NCBI GenBank assembly: GCA_009767595.1
Contig: VSDK01012888.1
Coordinates: 247,357 to 311,356, forward strand
Direction: 5' to 3'
Origin: Symbiodinium kawagutii
Taxonomy: Eukaryota; Sar; Dinophyceae; Suessiales; Symbiodiniaceae
DNA: 64,000 bases
Part shown: positions 22,372-32,940 of the stretch, in pieces
How positions within the stretch are numbered: the stretch's first letter is position 1
How the letters are laid out: each line of letters starts with the position of its first letter
Notes under the pieces: generated by a model
Told to the model about the DNA's origin: nothing
Seen by the model: only the letters and a program-made list of their open reading frames with translations
Database searches by the model: none
Made by a program: the position numbers and the translations under genes

Positions 22372-22429
22372 CTGAAGAAGACCAGAAATGGTAATGATAA
22401 TATTGACAAAATGCATCTATGATAATAGT

Positions 22430-23180
22430 AATAATTTTATAATATGTATACGTATATTAAACGATGATCTGAGAAAACAATGATAACAAATAATCTTTAA
22501 ATATATGTAGTAATGTTATTAGATAGTAATATTGATATATCTTTCTTTCTACATAAAAAGAAAGATCATAATCTGATAATACTGATATACAAATGATAAT
22601 GATTATCAATACTGATAGATATCTGGGTTAAGAAAACATAGGGCATAAATGACACTATTACAATACATGACTGATACTGATATGTCATATTATAAGTAGA
22701 CAATGATTTGCCTTGGAGAAATGTACAATGATGATGATGATCTAAGCATTGACTATACTGATAACAAATGATAGGAATATGCAATGTAAGGGTAATAGGA
22801 AAATATGATGATGACTTAATCTACTGTAAATGTTCAATCATGATAATGAAATAACCACAACCATGATTGTAGCTGCTGTAGCCATACAGAAATGCTGATA
22901 ATGACACAGGGTAATGATGAAAATGGAATTGGTTCCCTACCAAAGCCGCAGGGCGGTTTCTGGAATTGATAACATTGGGGGAAAGAACACTATCATCATA
23001 GAAGTGACGATACTGGTCACAGGTAGGAAACATTGGTGTGTATACTGATTTTATTATATATATAAATAAATATACACATGTAAAAAAAGATATGTACATA
23101 TATATATATATATACATATCATATGTGTAAATAAAAATATACACACACACATAAATATATATATATATAGATATAAATAT
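22430..23180. repeat. AT-rich, microsatellite-rich stretch
   Basis: Contains TGATAATGAT-type degenerate repeats, then TATATATA and ACACACAC runs. No coding signal. Confidence 0.7.
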
Positions 23181-23311
23181 CTATATGTACATACATGTGT
23201 GTGTAACGATATGCCACACAAATATGTTCAAAAAAATAGTCGACCTTTTTGGGCGGATGTCTGTTGCATGGGGGAGCCGTACAATGGCGTGCAAGTGCCC
23301 ATCACCCTCAC

Positions 23312-23365
23312 CTCAAGGCAGGCGTGCTACCGGTCGCATGAGCGTGATTGGTTGTGATGTCAGTT
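23312..23365 (-). CDS. Small exon, unknown protein
   Basis: AATGCTAG|A at 23367-23365 followed by 17 codons (TDITTNHAHATGSTPAL) and a consensus AG|GTGAGG donor. Short, but cleanly bounded. Confidence 0.4.
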
Positions 23366-23399
23366 CTAGCATTCGGTTTGGACAAACAGATGGATAGAT

Positions 23400-23510
23400 G
23401 GGTGGATAGATGGATGATCAATGAGATGGGTGAGACAAGTAAGATGGAATTAAAGAATCAAAAGGTAGGTGTTGATGGACAGATTGAAAGATCGATAGAT
23501 GGATAGACTT

Positions 23511-23562
<52 letters not shown>

Positions 23563-23714
23563 ATAGATAGATCGATAAATAGACAGATAGACAGGATAAG
23601 GTAAGATAAGACAGGTAAAACAAATAGTTGAATAGAACGATAAACACATAGATGGATAAACTAGATAGATAAGATAGGTAAGACAGAAAGATAGATAGAT
23701 AGATAGATAGATTG

Positions 23715-23745
<31 letters not shown>

Positions 23746-23960
23746 ATTAGATTAGATTAGATTATATTAGATTAGATTAGATTGGATTGGATTAGATTAG
23801 ATTAGATAGATAGATCAATGGAACGATAAACATAGATAGATAAATTTGATAGGTGAGACAAATAGATAGATAGACCAATAGATAGGATAAAATAAAATAA
23901 GAGAAGACTGGTAAGAGAAGCAAATCAATAGTTCTCAAGATATAACAATAAAAAATGAAA
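23400..23960. repeat. (GATA)n and (GATTA)n arrays
   Basis: Pure GATA blocks at 23512-23560 and 23690-23740, then ATTAG repeats at 23748-23810, with decayed units between. Confidence 0.9.
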
Positions 23961-24009
23961 ATAAGTACAACAATAACCAAAATGATTATTGTTAAATCCA
24001 CCACATGGG

Positions 24010-24118
24010 TTTGCTACAGTTTGGCGTTGGCACCCCATATCCCAGATCCTGAAGTTGAACTGTGCTGGTAGCATGATGGTCTGTGGAAGCAGCCAGGGCA
24101 TTGGTCCGCCCAGATGTT
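24010..24118 (-). CDS. Coding-like block, frame unresolved
   Basis: Three minus frames are open. One reads PWLLPQTIMLPAQFNFRIWD with high GC3. Another reads NIWADQCPGCFHRPSCYQHS after a TAG acceptor. An exon is likely here, but I cannot fix its frame. Confidence 0.35.
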
Positions 24119-24200
24119 TCTATATATATATATATTTATTTATTTATTTATTTGTATATATATAGTATGCATATATTTATATTTGTATACATGTAAATAT
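24119..24200. repeat. (TA)n and (TTTA)n
   Basis: TATATATATATATATTTATTTATTTATTTATTTG followed by more AT-rich sequence. Confidence 0.85.
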
Positions 24201-24369
24201 ACATTATATGATATGCATTTTTGATATGTTTGCAATATCTTTTGGGAATTCATTGCAATGATTCAGTAGGTCCACAGCGGGCAATCATCAATGCAGAAAA
24301 TGCAATAATACACCAAGTTGTTGGGCAAAACGAGCGAATGCATCACAGGAACCAACAAATCCCAACATT

Positions 24370-24545
24370 CCCGCTGGTAAATCACAGGGTCGTTTTGCGG
24401 TCGCCCATTTCTGTTCGAGTGAAGCAGGCACCACCCACAGCCACATCAGTTGATCCCGAGGTACGCTCTTCACATTGCCAGCGGTTGCTTCTCGAACAAC
24501 TGTTTCCAGCACACTCGCCTCCTGTGCAGAGTCAACTCAATGAGA
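24370..24545. other. Coding-like block, strand unresolved
   Basis: Plus 24221-24550 (KQAPPTATSVDPEVRSSHCQ) and minus 24288-24512 (MWLWVVPASLEQKWATAKRP) are both open with fair codon use. Confidence 0.25.
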
Positions 24546-24902
24546 ATTGAAACACACTCATAACCTTGGATGCATGAAAAACAGATTCGGGAGTTGTGCG
24601 AAAACCATAGTCATTACTCCATCCAACCGCTGTGTCATGATGCGCCTTTGTTTAAAAGCATGTGGCCTGTGACAATGATCTTTCTCGATTGGGAGACTTC
24701 GGATTCGATGAGGCTGTCCATGAATGGGTCCAATGCCTAAGTGGTAGTTCCTGTCAGATTTTCACCACCAGCAACAGCTACGACGACAACCACTTGTGCT
24801 GCTGCTAGTACTGTTGCCGCCACTGCCATCATCACCTACTACCACAATAGAAACAGTAGATGTCACTTCTTGCATCACCCATCGTCATGACTTCTTACTA
24901 TA

Positions 24903-24990
24903 CCATCTGGTCAGGCCACTCCTGGTAGCGCCTTAGCTCCCCCGTGAAAGGGCTACAGGGATCCCTAGCTCCTCCCTCCCAACCAACAGC
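24903..24990 (-). repeat. Introner-like element, copy 2
   Basis: Minus strand: GGTTGGGAGGGAGGAGCTAG, GGGATCCCTGTAGCCC core, then GGAGTGGCCTGACCAGATGG and TATAG. It directly follows the exon at 24991-25104, so it may be that exon's intron. Confidence 0.65.
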
Positions 24991-25104
24991 CAGTTCCCAT
25001 CCAGACTCCCAGCAGTCCTTGTAGTGGAAGTCCTCGTAACGACTTTGGCAGCTGGGCCTGCGACGGATGGTAATGTCCACAATCTCCGCAGGTGGAACTT
25101 CTGC
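24991..25104 (-). CDS. Internal exon, unknown protein
   Basis: Acceptor CCAGCCAG|GCA (25106-25105), then AEVPPAEIVDITIRRRPSCQ and SRYEDFHYK in phase 0 with high GC3. It may stop at 25018 (TACAAG|GACTGC, GA donor) or continue DCWESGWEL to 24991 before a GC donor that adjoins the introner-like element. Family not recognised. Confidence 0.6.
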
Positions 25105-25360
25105 CTGGCTGGAACCCACCAGTAACTGCACTCCCACCAGTTTCGTTGGAAAATGCGGAAGCCACTGGTTTCATACATGGTTTGATCTCCAACTGTTTCA
25201 CTGCCGTCCAATTTCTCGGGCCTATTTTTCTAGAAAAACTTGCAAGAATCACAATGACTCTTGGCTGAAAAATCTTTGGCCAAGCTGTTTGATATGTCGG
25301 GCAGTGTCCTGCTAGCCCCACCCCCGAAGATTTCCACTGTTGCGCAGCTGCATGGCATTT

Positions 25361-25493
25361 TTACGCCGCAGGCGCTGCACACTTTGCATCATCCATGGAT
25401 GCCGCCAGCAAGCGCGTCTGTGGTCCCACAACGGCACACTCAAGGCGTGACCCGTCTGGACCCAAAATGGTGGTTACAGAGATGACACCTAGG
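25361..25493 (-). CDS. Probable 3'-terminal exon, strand less certain
   Basis: GCCCTAG|GTGTCATC on the minus strand opens a frame (VISVTTILGPDGSRLECAVV; GPQTRLLAASMDD) that ends at TAA (25361). The 61-codon ORF begins at 25543. A plus-strand frame (DAASKRVCGPTTAHSRRDPS) is also open with similar GC3. Confidence 0.4.
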
Positions 25494-25559
25494 GCGCCAG
25501 AAGGCTCTGGAGCACAGCGCAAGCCATGAAAGGCTATGGTCACTGGTTTAAAGCCCTGA

Positions 25560-27480
25560 ACTACAAAGTTTTGATCGTAATCATTTTTGTAAATATATAT
25601 ATAGATAAATATATAAAGATCAATTTAAAGATGCTATACAACAAGTATGTTTGACCCAGCAGGGATTGCAGTGATCTCTCTCTGTCAACGTTTGCGTTTG
25701 CTGCTGTAATTTCAAGAAATACTCTAGCCATGGTGGCCCTAGTCCTAGTAACAATAGAAGCAGCAGCAAAAGTAGCAGCAAAAAAAGATCCCGCAAACAC
25801 AATTCTTGAAGGTCAACCTTCTCCATGGAGATTTTGAGCCAACCCACAGCCAACATGAATCTATGCAGCCAAACAACCTGGACGTCCGTCCAACGTGGAC
25901 TCTGCCGCGAAAATGGGGCCAATCCCTGCCTGGCAGCATGGCACCCGGGCACGTTGTGAAGGCTTCACGTCACGACTCGTGACCATCCATGACCGTCTCA
26001 GTCTCAGATCAACAACTTCCACATTTTCCATCAGATTTTGGGGAGAAAAAGATCTAATTAGCCTATTCTTGGAGATTGCTCAGCTTGGGAAGGGCCGTCT
26101 TTCTCAGCCTGTGAGCCAATCTCCGTTTCACACTGCTTAACTGATACCCCACTGCCCACATGCCTCCTTTGAGGACATTGCTTGAAAACTCAACCCATTC
26201 CACACTGGAGACCTGGTTCGCCACAGAAAAAAGTACAATGAAGCTTCATGAACTATGGAAAGGCACGTCCATACAAGCAGGGATGTATGCATTAGATGTC
26301 CGTGCAAGATTGTGCAAATTCATATGCACATGCAAACCAGTGTAACCAGTGGGTAGCAACATGTTTGAAATAGTTGGCATGTATAGTTCTTGTCTCGATG
26401 AACATGTAAGTTCTAAAACGTATGCCGGTATCTCTCGCTCTAAGTGTGGTGGTCTGCTGCCTCACAAAAGCGCCTGAAAACACCAGGCCCCAGCGCTGCT
26501 GCTGCGGCGGGGAAAAGACAAAACATGCGCATGGTGCATTCGCTTATCTATGCAATTACCTGTCCCAAACATGTCTGTATCTATTTCCCCACCTACAGGT
26601 ATCAATCAATCAAACTATCTATGATCTATCTACTGTATCGATCGAGCAAAAACAAACCGATGTATTCATGCACTCATGTCCGTATGCCTGACTGTGTGCA
26701 CGGTTGCATGGCTGCATGTGCGTGCATGTATGCGAGGTATGCATTTATGTATGTTAGGGTTTGTTGGTATGTAGGCATGTAGGGATGTAGGTTTGTATAG
26801 GTATGTAGGTGTGCAGGTATGCATATGCAGTCGTGTATGGATCCACGTCTGCCCGTGCGTACTGGTGTAAGGCTGCCTGTATGCGAATTCATGTGGTCTT
26901 CTCTGTGTCACGTAATTATGGATGCATGCATGCACGTAACTTTATGTATTTTTCCAGCGCCATCTTATGTATGCGTGTCTGGATTCAAATCACCTAGACT
27001 AGATAACTGACAAATAGATGCTGATGCACAAAGATCCAAATTGACAAGAACAAAATCAATGAATCAACAGGAAAAGGACGCTAGACACCCTGTAAAAAGC
27101 ATACAAAAGTACAATCTGCATCAAATGGACCAATACACAATATAAAAGTGAACAGCTGAAAAATAGATGGAATTCCTGAAAAGGGGGCGGTATATAGATA
27201 GCAGCGATCGATAATCAGGTGGACAAACAACAACAAAAAGGGACATTGACATAGGTCAAGCAACGCACAGATACATCGAAGCACATCCGTTTCGGAACCA
27301 CGGTCGTCTCACCATCGGGAGTTGTAAATGGTAAAAAAGTCAGCCTTCTAGCCAACAAACCATGGACATCCATGGGCATCATGCGACCAATGAACACACC
27401 CTCACACAAACAAAACAAGGTTTCAAGAGATCTTGAGGACTTCTTAGAACTGGCTGGGAACATGCTCTGTGTTGGCTGGT
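25560..27480. other. Gene-poor stretch
   Basis: ORFs at minus 25620-25952 (a leucine run from an impure GCAGCA repeat), plus 25895-26140 and plus 26422-26782 are not well supported. 26700-26840 is a degenerate TGTATGTAGG tract. Confidence 0.4.
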
Positions 27481-27501
27481 AGTATGCACTGACTCATGAC
27501 G

Positions 27502-27540
27502 TCACAGAACCGTAATTTTGAAGGCCCGACCGCCCCCTGC
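27502..27540 (-). CDS. Possible tiny terminal exon
   Basis: TGTGCAG|GGGGCGGTCGGGCC on the minus strand, reading GGRAFKITVL to TGA at 27504-27502. The upstream frame (27502-27762) is open and continues the same reading. Confidence 0.3.
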   Translation of the reverse strand, partial: AGGGRAFKITVL

Positions 27541-27840
27541 ACAGAAAGGTGCTTTGAAACATTTTGAAACCAAGAGGCATCTTACACCGGCCGCTCTCCA
27601 CATACCCTTGCCAAAACTCCAACACCTCAAAATGCGGCCAGAATCTCTGAGATGTTTGAGGGGGAACGAGTGACACGATGATCCTCTCTTATCTACAGAA
27701 CCTGTGGTTGCGGTTGCACAAATATTTCCAAAAAAGAATTTGGGCGCTTCGGCGGATACCACTTTCTCTATCCACCCTGAAGAATGTATGATATGCGTGA
27801 TGTAAGTAGGCTTCAGATCCGATCTGGCAATTGCTTGTAA

Positions 27841-28022
27841 TTGCAGGCATGGCAGTCAATGACACTCTGGCTTTTTGGAGATATCTTGTTCAAACATTTC
27901 CCGGCTTCCACTCCTCTTTCCTGCAGCCCTCACACCCGAAAGGGACTCATAATACAACACAACCGCATCAGCAATGGCACAAGATGGAACAACTAGCCCT
28001 GAACAACCCCCATCTGCAGTGA
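27841..28022. other. Coding-like block, strand unresolved
   Basis: Plus: TTGCAG|GCATGGCAGTCAATGAC with MAVNDTLAFWRYLVQTFPGF to a stop at 28022. Minus: CTGCAG|GAAAGAGG with KCLNKISPKSQSVIDCHACN. Confidence 0.3.
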
Positions 28023-28205
28023 TGGATCATGCAAAGGTACCTCTTCATCCACATATTGAATGATTCAAACATCCTTAAAAACATGGCATCCACATTTCTT
28101 ATCATTCAAGAGACTGAATTGGCAAAGCTGCGCTCAACATCGCTCAACAATCACTTGGGGACAGCAAGCAAAGAAGCCGCTCCACACACATTCAAAGCAA
28201 GGGAC

Positions 28206-28352
28206 CTCCTCATCCACGTCCAGGTCCTCCTCATCCGCCACATCTTGTAACGTGCGTGGACTCTGTCCGGCCACGGTACCGAAGAAACGTTGCAGCTGCT
28301 GCAGCACCTCCTGTTTCGGCAGAACCGGAACATCGCAACTGGCAGGTGGAAC
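28206..28352 (-). CDS. Internal exon, unknown acidic protein
   Basis: Pyrimidine-rich CTTCCGCACCCGCTGTGTCAG precedes GTTCCACC at 28352. 49 codons follow in phase 0: PASCDVPVLPKQEVLQQLQR, then FFGTVAGQSPRTLQD and an acidic tail ADEEDLDVDEE, ending at GAG|GTCCCT. GC3 is very high and there is no methionine, so ATG-based ORF calls miss it. The frame stays open to about 28135 if the donor is not used. Family not recognised. Confidence 0.68.
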
Positions 28353-28494
28353 CTGACACAGCGGGTGCGGAAGGCGTACACCCTAAAAACATCCAAAATG
28401 TAACCTTTGGGTCCTCAGAAAGGCATCCAAAGGTCACAAGTTGCGTCCCAAAACTCAAAACCTGACCTCACCTCCTTTTAAGGACAGCTTCGTG

Positions 28495-28595
28495 ATGACA
28501 CACACGCATTGTGTACCCGAAGCCCAACCACCAGCGCACTCCTCGTCTCGCAAACCACCTTAGCATCAGCTTGCCGTGGATTCAGTGCAATCCAG
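28495..28595 (-). CDS. Possible exon upstream of 28206-28352
   Basis: Two minus frames have high GC3: KLMLRWFARRGVRWWLGFGY and ADAKVVCETRSALVVGLRVH. One is likely coding. The boundary could be GCTAAG|GTGG or GGCAAG|CTGA. Confidence 0.3.
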
Positions 28596-28650
28596 CGCTG
28601 TAATCATACCCAGCTTCAGAATAGACGACAAAGTCAGAATATCAAATATG

Positions 28651-28750
28651 GGGTTTCTATCAAGCCATAGGGGGCCCCCTAGTATCCTACAATAAGCCAT
28701 TCAGAGTAACAAACCATCCATGACTTTGGGGCCCCCTATTGTGAGAAGCG
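28651..28750. repeat. TIR family 1 copy
   Basis: GGGTTTCTATCAAGCCATAG GGGGCCCCC... on the left and GGGGCCCCCTATTGTGAGAA on the right. Confidence 0.7.
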
Positions 28751-28947
28751 ATCATCGATCTGGAGTTGTTCTCTTATAGGTGTACTTCAACGAAAGCTGA
28801 CTAAAAAAAGTAACGGATGATCAATCCCTCCCTGGCTCATCCTGGCTCATTGAATTATTGGCCCCTTGGCCAGTAGGCATTCTCCTGTTGTCAGCAATGG
28901 ATTTCTTAGGGAAACAATCTGCAAGACGGTGACATGGAGCGGCAAAG

Positions 28948-29282
28948 CTAGAGGCATTTGGGGTACAATGCCAAAACATGCTGAAGCGTTGTCCAGCTAG
29001 TTGCAGCGTACTTTGAGTCTGGACCCCCTACTGGGATATACGAGAATACTAGTGCAACAACCAAAACAATTAGACATTCTGGCAAGTTGGTGAGGTGGGA
29101 CAACCTCCAATTCGAAGCATCAGCAATTTCCTCATGCTGTGAGAACTGCCAACCGCTATAACCACAGGTCCCTTGTTCACAATCCTGGCCCCCCAGGATC
29201 CTGGTGAAAAAGCGCCGACATCCATAAGACCAAACAGTACCCAGCAATCAACAAAGCAGGACTGTTGACATTTCTCAATCAA
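28948..29282 (-). CDS. Minus-strand ORFs, possible exon
   Basis: Two overlapping minus frames: 28948-29247 (PECLIVLVVALVFSYIPVGG, hydrophobic) and 29070-29282 (GLMDVGAFSPGSWGARIVNK). The second has better codon use around 29130-29240. Splicing not resolved. Confidence 0.3.
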
Positions 29283-29419
29283 GTGACCCGTAGATACCTG
29301 TGGGTGGCCGTCAGGGATGGGAGAGCTATCCTGTCATGTCAAGGTGCTCAATCTCACCGAGCTTGCTTCTTCAAGCTCCTTCATTTGGATGCTCACAGCC
29401 CCACCTGACCAGCTATCGC

Positions 29420-29462
29420 AGCTATGGTGGGCTATAGTGGGCTATGGTCGGCTATACTAAGC
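29420..29462. repeat. GCTATGGTGGGCTATAGTGG short tandem repeat
   Basis: Three to four 13-base units of GCTATGGTCGG/GCTATAGTGGG. Confidence 0.75.
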
Positions 29463-29797
29463 AACCATTCTGCTCCGAACTCCAAGCAATCAAGCTGTCA
29501 CATGTTGTTACATCATAGTTCCAGCTCTCTTTGTGGCTTGGAGTTCATTAAGATTATAGATGGCCATCTTGCAAGCTGCGGACTTTGTCAAGCACGGCTC
29601 TTTCCTATGTCCAGTAGGCGTCTTTGTGGTTGGGGCTCCAGGCTTCTGAATAGGGTCATTCTCAAAAACGATTGGCAAAAAACACGGCAAGTTATTATGA
29701 TCTTTCGAACCCAATGCTTAAGAAGGTGCTTGGTCCTCACTGAGGTGAAATTCAATTTGCTCACCATCCAATCACTGCAAATCCCCCGCCTTACTAA

Positions 29798-30085
29798 ATG
29801 AAACCCGCAACATTTTCAAGCACCACCTGGGCACACCAACCTCCCCCTGTGGGCCTAGGCCCTGGCAAACCGCCAAGCAACCCTTCCTGTACCCCTGCCC
29901 AGCCGGGTCCACATGTTGCCAGTGCGCCTCGAAGAGCATCGGAGACCTTTGGGGCCACCAGGATCTTCCCCTCTTCCACGCCTTGCGTCACGTGGCACGC
30001 GCTGAGAAGGCCTGTTATGGGGGATGCCTTCCACCAGAAATGCCCCTGGAACATGCTCCCAGCAGCTGTCGAGCAAAATCGCTGA
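29798..30085 (-). CDS. Coding block, probably minus strand
   Basis: A minus frame of about 90 codons reads FQGHFWWKASPITGLLSACH, VTQGVEEGKILVAPKVSDAL and ends VVLENVAGFI at 29794. GC3 is about 65%. The plus strand is open as well (29798-30085) with about 60% GC3 and a proline-rich reading. No family was recognised. Confidence 0.45.
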
Positions 30086-30149
30086 CGTGCTTGGGACAAC
30101 CGGTCTACTGGTTCACCAGCACAATATGTTCAATTCTGATCATGAGAAC

Positions 30150-30310
30150 CGTGTGAAGCAACGCACTACAATCGAAGCGTTCCTCAGCAAAAAACCTGAC
30201 GCACAAGGGACTCCTCTCGCTGCATCTCCATGCAGTATCTGCCGTCCCAACCCCCAAAAATCCACTTCCAACCATTGGACGGGCTCAAAAAGCTCAAGGC
30301 TTGGGTAGTC
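30150..30310. other. Coding-like block, strand unresolved
   Basis: Plus: AFLSKKPDAQGTPLAASPCS to a stop at 30308. Minus: VQWLEVDFWGLGRQILHGDA. Both are plausible. Confidence 0.3.
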
Positions 30311-30973
30311 AGGTCGGTGGCTGGTAGCCAAGGTAGCTAACCCTCGGTAGCGGCGCCCAGGCGACTACCAAGGCACTGATGGGCTCTTCTGCAGGTTTCA
30401 CCACTGCATAGCTACACAAATCACAGGAGCCTTCGGCGTTGGGAAGGCGCAAAGTTGGGAAGAAAACAACTCTGCTTCATGGGCATGATACATGTCATGT
30501 AGCTAGTCATCAGATCCGGGCTACGTATGGCTACGTAATTAATCATTGACCATCAGCAACTAGGGAAAAGCACATAAAACCAGTGTCGCTGACCATACTT
30601 CTCAGCGATGATACATCATCAAACCTGATAATGGACGAAATTGAGACCCCAAATCCTCAGCCAGCGTTTCTGCCTGACAATCACGAGTGACATAGCCACA
30701 GTTCCAATCATCTTCTACGATATCAAGTAATTCAAGTATCAGTCACAACATTTGAAACGATGCAACGGCTGCAATTGCATGCCGGACTTTCATTTCCAGG
30801 TGTCCAAAGGGGGTGTTACTTGAGCATCGTCTCTGCCACCATCAGTACTCCTGTAAGCCCTGGGATCATTGGTCACAAGCCCCGCCTCGTAGCACCACGT
30901 AGTCTCCAGAGTAGAGAGACCAGCGCAGCAGGTCTTCGGGATGGCAATAGCACACGAATTCTGAGCCTTGAAG

Positions 30974-31110
30974 CTCCTCACACGAGACCAACGCGGCCGT
31001 TCCACATGTCCCTTCCGAGTCTTCTTCCATGGCGGCACAGCTGGCAGCTCAACGGAAGCTCTTGGTCGACATTGGCATTGAGGTGGTGTCCGAAACGGAA
31101 TGTATGAAGG
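30974..31110 (+). CDS. Exon of unknown plus-strand gene
   Basis: TTGAAG|C at 30971-30974, then SSHETNAAVPHVPSESSSMA and AQLAAQRKLLVDIGIEVVSE, to AAGG|GC (GC donor) at 31111. Open in one frame with GC3 bias. If unspliced the frame ends about 15 codons later. An ATG at about 31029 inside could start a protein (MAAQLAAQRKLL). Family not recognised. Confidence 0.5.
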
Positions 31111-31156
31111 GCATGCTGGGTTGTGGCCTTCATAGCCAATCTATTGAGTCTATTGA

Positions 31157-31417
31157 GTGACTATTGTCAAATACGTCCTCCAAATACCCACTTCTGTGGC
31201 CCATGGCTTTTATGGGGAATGGGACGGCAACCATTCCGAGACATATCTCAAGCACTTGAGCACATGCACAAAGCCTCCCTATGCCTCCATCGAGCGCACA
31301 ATTTTGCTAGTCACAACACATAGAAACGGAAGAAAATATTTGATCGCCATCCTGACATGCCAACTAATAAACCACGATACTTCTGTGATTGACAGTCGTC
31401 AATCAGACCTCATCTAA
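31157..31417 (+). CDS. 86-codon ORF, hypothetical
   Basis: ATG 31157 to stop 31417. Protein-like (TSVAHGFYGEWDGNHSETYL; YASIERTILLVTTHRNGRKY). AT-rich codons and no domain. May be an exon of the same gene as 30974-31110. Confidence 0.35.
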   Translation: MTIVKYVLQIPTSVAHGFYGEWDGNHSETYLKHLSTCTKPPYASIERTILLVTTHRNGRKYLIAILTCQLINHDTSVIDSRQSDLI

Positions 31418-31612
31418 TCCTTGATTCGTTCGAAATCCCATGATGCGTGTAGCCTGTCGGCACATCAGCTAGCGGACTTCTCCCGGTCACCACCTCTAAG
31501 TCTTTGATGCCCAGCCGAGCTGCCAAAGAGGCCTTAGGGATCCATGTTTCTCAGCCCTGGCATCAGAGGTTGATGTTTTCTATGTTTTCCGTGGGAAACT
31601 CTCAAGTGGGGA

Positions 31613-31855
31613 ATGGCCTCAGAATGGGGACTCGTCCATCTGAACGCTCCCACTTTCCAGCCAGACTGTTTCTTTCTGAGTAATGGTGAAATAGCCTATG
31701 AATTTATGATGGAAAGCCATGTAACAATTGCAAACAGGCGCACCATGTATGAACCAACCCAAACATGCGGCCAGTCCAACGGTTCCTCTGTGCCGATTGC
31801 CACAGCAACACGCTCCCTGCCAAGACCTCCAAAGGACATGAACGAGAATGGATGA
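31613..31855 (+). CDS. 80-codon ORF, hypothetical
   Basis: ATG 31613 to TGA 31855. Reads LVHLNAPTFQPDCFFLSNGE, then MESHVTIANRRTMYEPTQTC and a basic-polar tail. The minus strand is also open (31619-31903) with a cysteine-rich, less likely peptide. Confidence 0.4.
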   Translation: MASEWGLVHLNAPTFQPDCFFLSNGEIAYEFMMESHVTIANRRTMYEPTQTCGQSNGSSVPIATATRSLPRPPKDMNENG

Positions 31856-32153
31856 TGTGATGGGCAGTGTTGCCATGTGCTTCACTAAGCTTGCTTCAGG
31901 CATGGTAGGTGCGTATGGTACGGGCCCACATATATGTCACTCATCCACACGGCATCCAAGCACTGCTTCCTCCCATTTTGCCAGCCAGGAAGCTGTGACT
32001 TTGTTGAAGAGCTTCGTTCGCACCTAGAGGACAGGACTTTGCATAGCTAGACCTACGGCCCTGCGCCGTTGAGAGATGGCCGCCCCAAACGACTTTTGGC
32101 AGCTCAGGTGACCAAAGGTCCAGTTGCACCAAGCATGTGAATGTTTGTTCAAT

Positions 32154-32336
32154 TGGTGATTTCTTAAGATAAGGGAAACCCAAGCCCCAAAAATGGTTGG
32201 TTTATTACTCTCTCTCTCTCTGTCTCTCCACCGCCATCTCCAAGAGTTCAGCTACAGCTGAGGGCAATCCGGTTTATTACCCATAAATGGTCATTACCGT
32301 TGGATGATTTTGGGGGTTCCTGATTTTGAGAAACTC
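32154..32336. repeat. TIR family 1 copy carrying a (CT)n module
   Basis: GGTGATTTCTTAAG left and GATTTTGAGAAACTCC right. The interior has ATGGTTGGTTTATTACTCTC, then (CT)n plus CCACCGCCATCTCCAAGAGT and TCAGCTACAGCTGA, then ATAAATGGTCATTACCGTTG. The inserted module matches 17684-17740. Confidence 0.8.
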
Positions 32337-32339
32337 CAT

Positions 32340-32561
32340 TTGGTGACACCATGTGTTGACACCTGTGATCTACGCAAGTTCACAAAAGAAGGTGCTGGAA
32401 AAGGTGCCGTTCATAAGAGAAACCGATTCCTTGCGGATTTGTTTCACCGGTTGGTGGCACTCACAGCTTCTGATGGGTGCGGACCCCGATACATCGCCAT
32501 AAAGGAAACGGATTCACTCGCCAATGATAGTCGTCAATACCTGGTAACGTATTACCAGTGA
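32340..32561 (+). CDS. Exon or short ORF, hypothetical
   Basis: Plus frame open from 32304 to TGA at 32561. The first 30 bases are repeat. From 32340 it reads VTPCVDTCDLRKFTKEGAGK, HKRNRFLADLFHRLVALTAS and ends SRQYLVTYYQ. Convincing amino-acid mix. The repeat element may supply the upstream intron end. Confidence 0.45.
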   Translation: MVTPCVDTCDLRKFTKEGAGKGAVHKRNRFLADLFHRLVALTASDGCGPRYIAIKETDSLANDSRQYLVTYYQ

Positions 32562-32865
32562 CCAACTCTACCGATCATCCCATGATCACCAAACAAAACA
32601 CCAACTAAATGAAATGGATTCAACCAACTATACTCTGCAATCACCTATATGAACAGCCAAATTCAGCTAGAATCTAGAACGCTTTATAGTTGAAGCCGAC
32701 TCCCGACTGAAATAACAGCCATTGTAGTTGATTTCAAACTAAACTACCAGAAATATCCAGAAATCCATTGAATGCATCATAGCTTTATGTATAGCTAAAT
32801 TCAGCTATGATCATTAAGCCCAGCCAATAACAGCTGACATCTGGTAGTTTCAAGGGCCGACTCTC

Positions 32866-32940
32866 GCCAGGGCGCCATCTGCCGCAGCATGTCCAGAGCT
32901 CCGCTTTGATCCCCGGCATTGAGGAGGGCCATCACAGCAC
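32866..32940 (-). CDS. PPR/TPR-like helical repeat exon
   Basis: CGTCCTCAG|GT acceptor (32942-32941), then AVMALLNAGDQSGALDMLRQ MAPW, ending before a GA donor (C|GAGAG). The AV..L..AGD...AL.ML..M pattern fits a pentatricopeptide-type helix pair. Very high GC3. Upstream exon candidates: a block at about 33230-33290 (ARNTNFGYERLSES). Confidence 0.55.

Noticed and set aside
23500..23960. Regular short repeats resembling a CRISPR array
   Set aside because: Tetranucleotide repeats without unique spacers; the genome is eukaryotic.
31425..31440. tRNA B-box-like GTTCGAAATCC
   Set aside because: No A box or cloverleaf around it.
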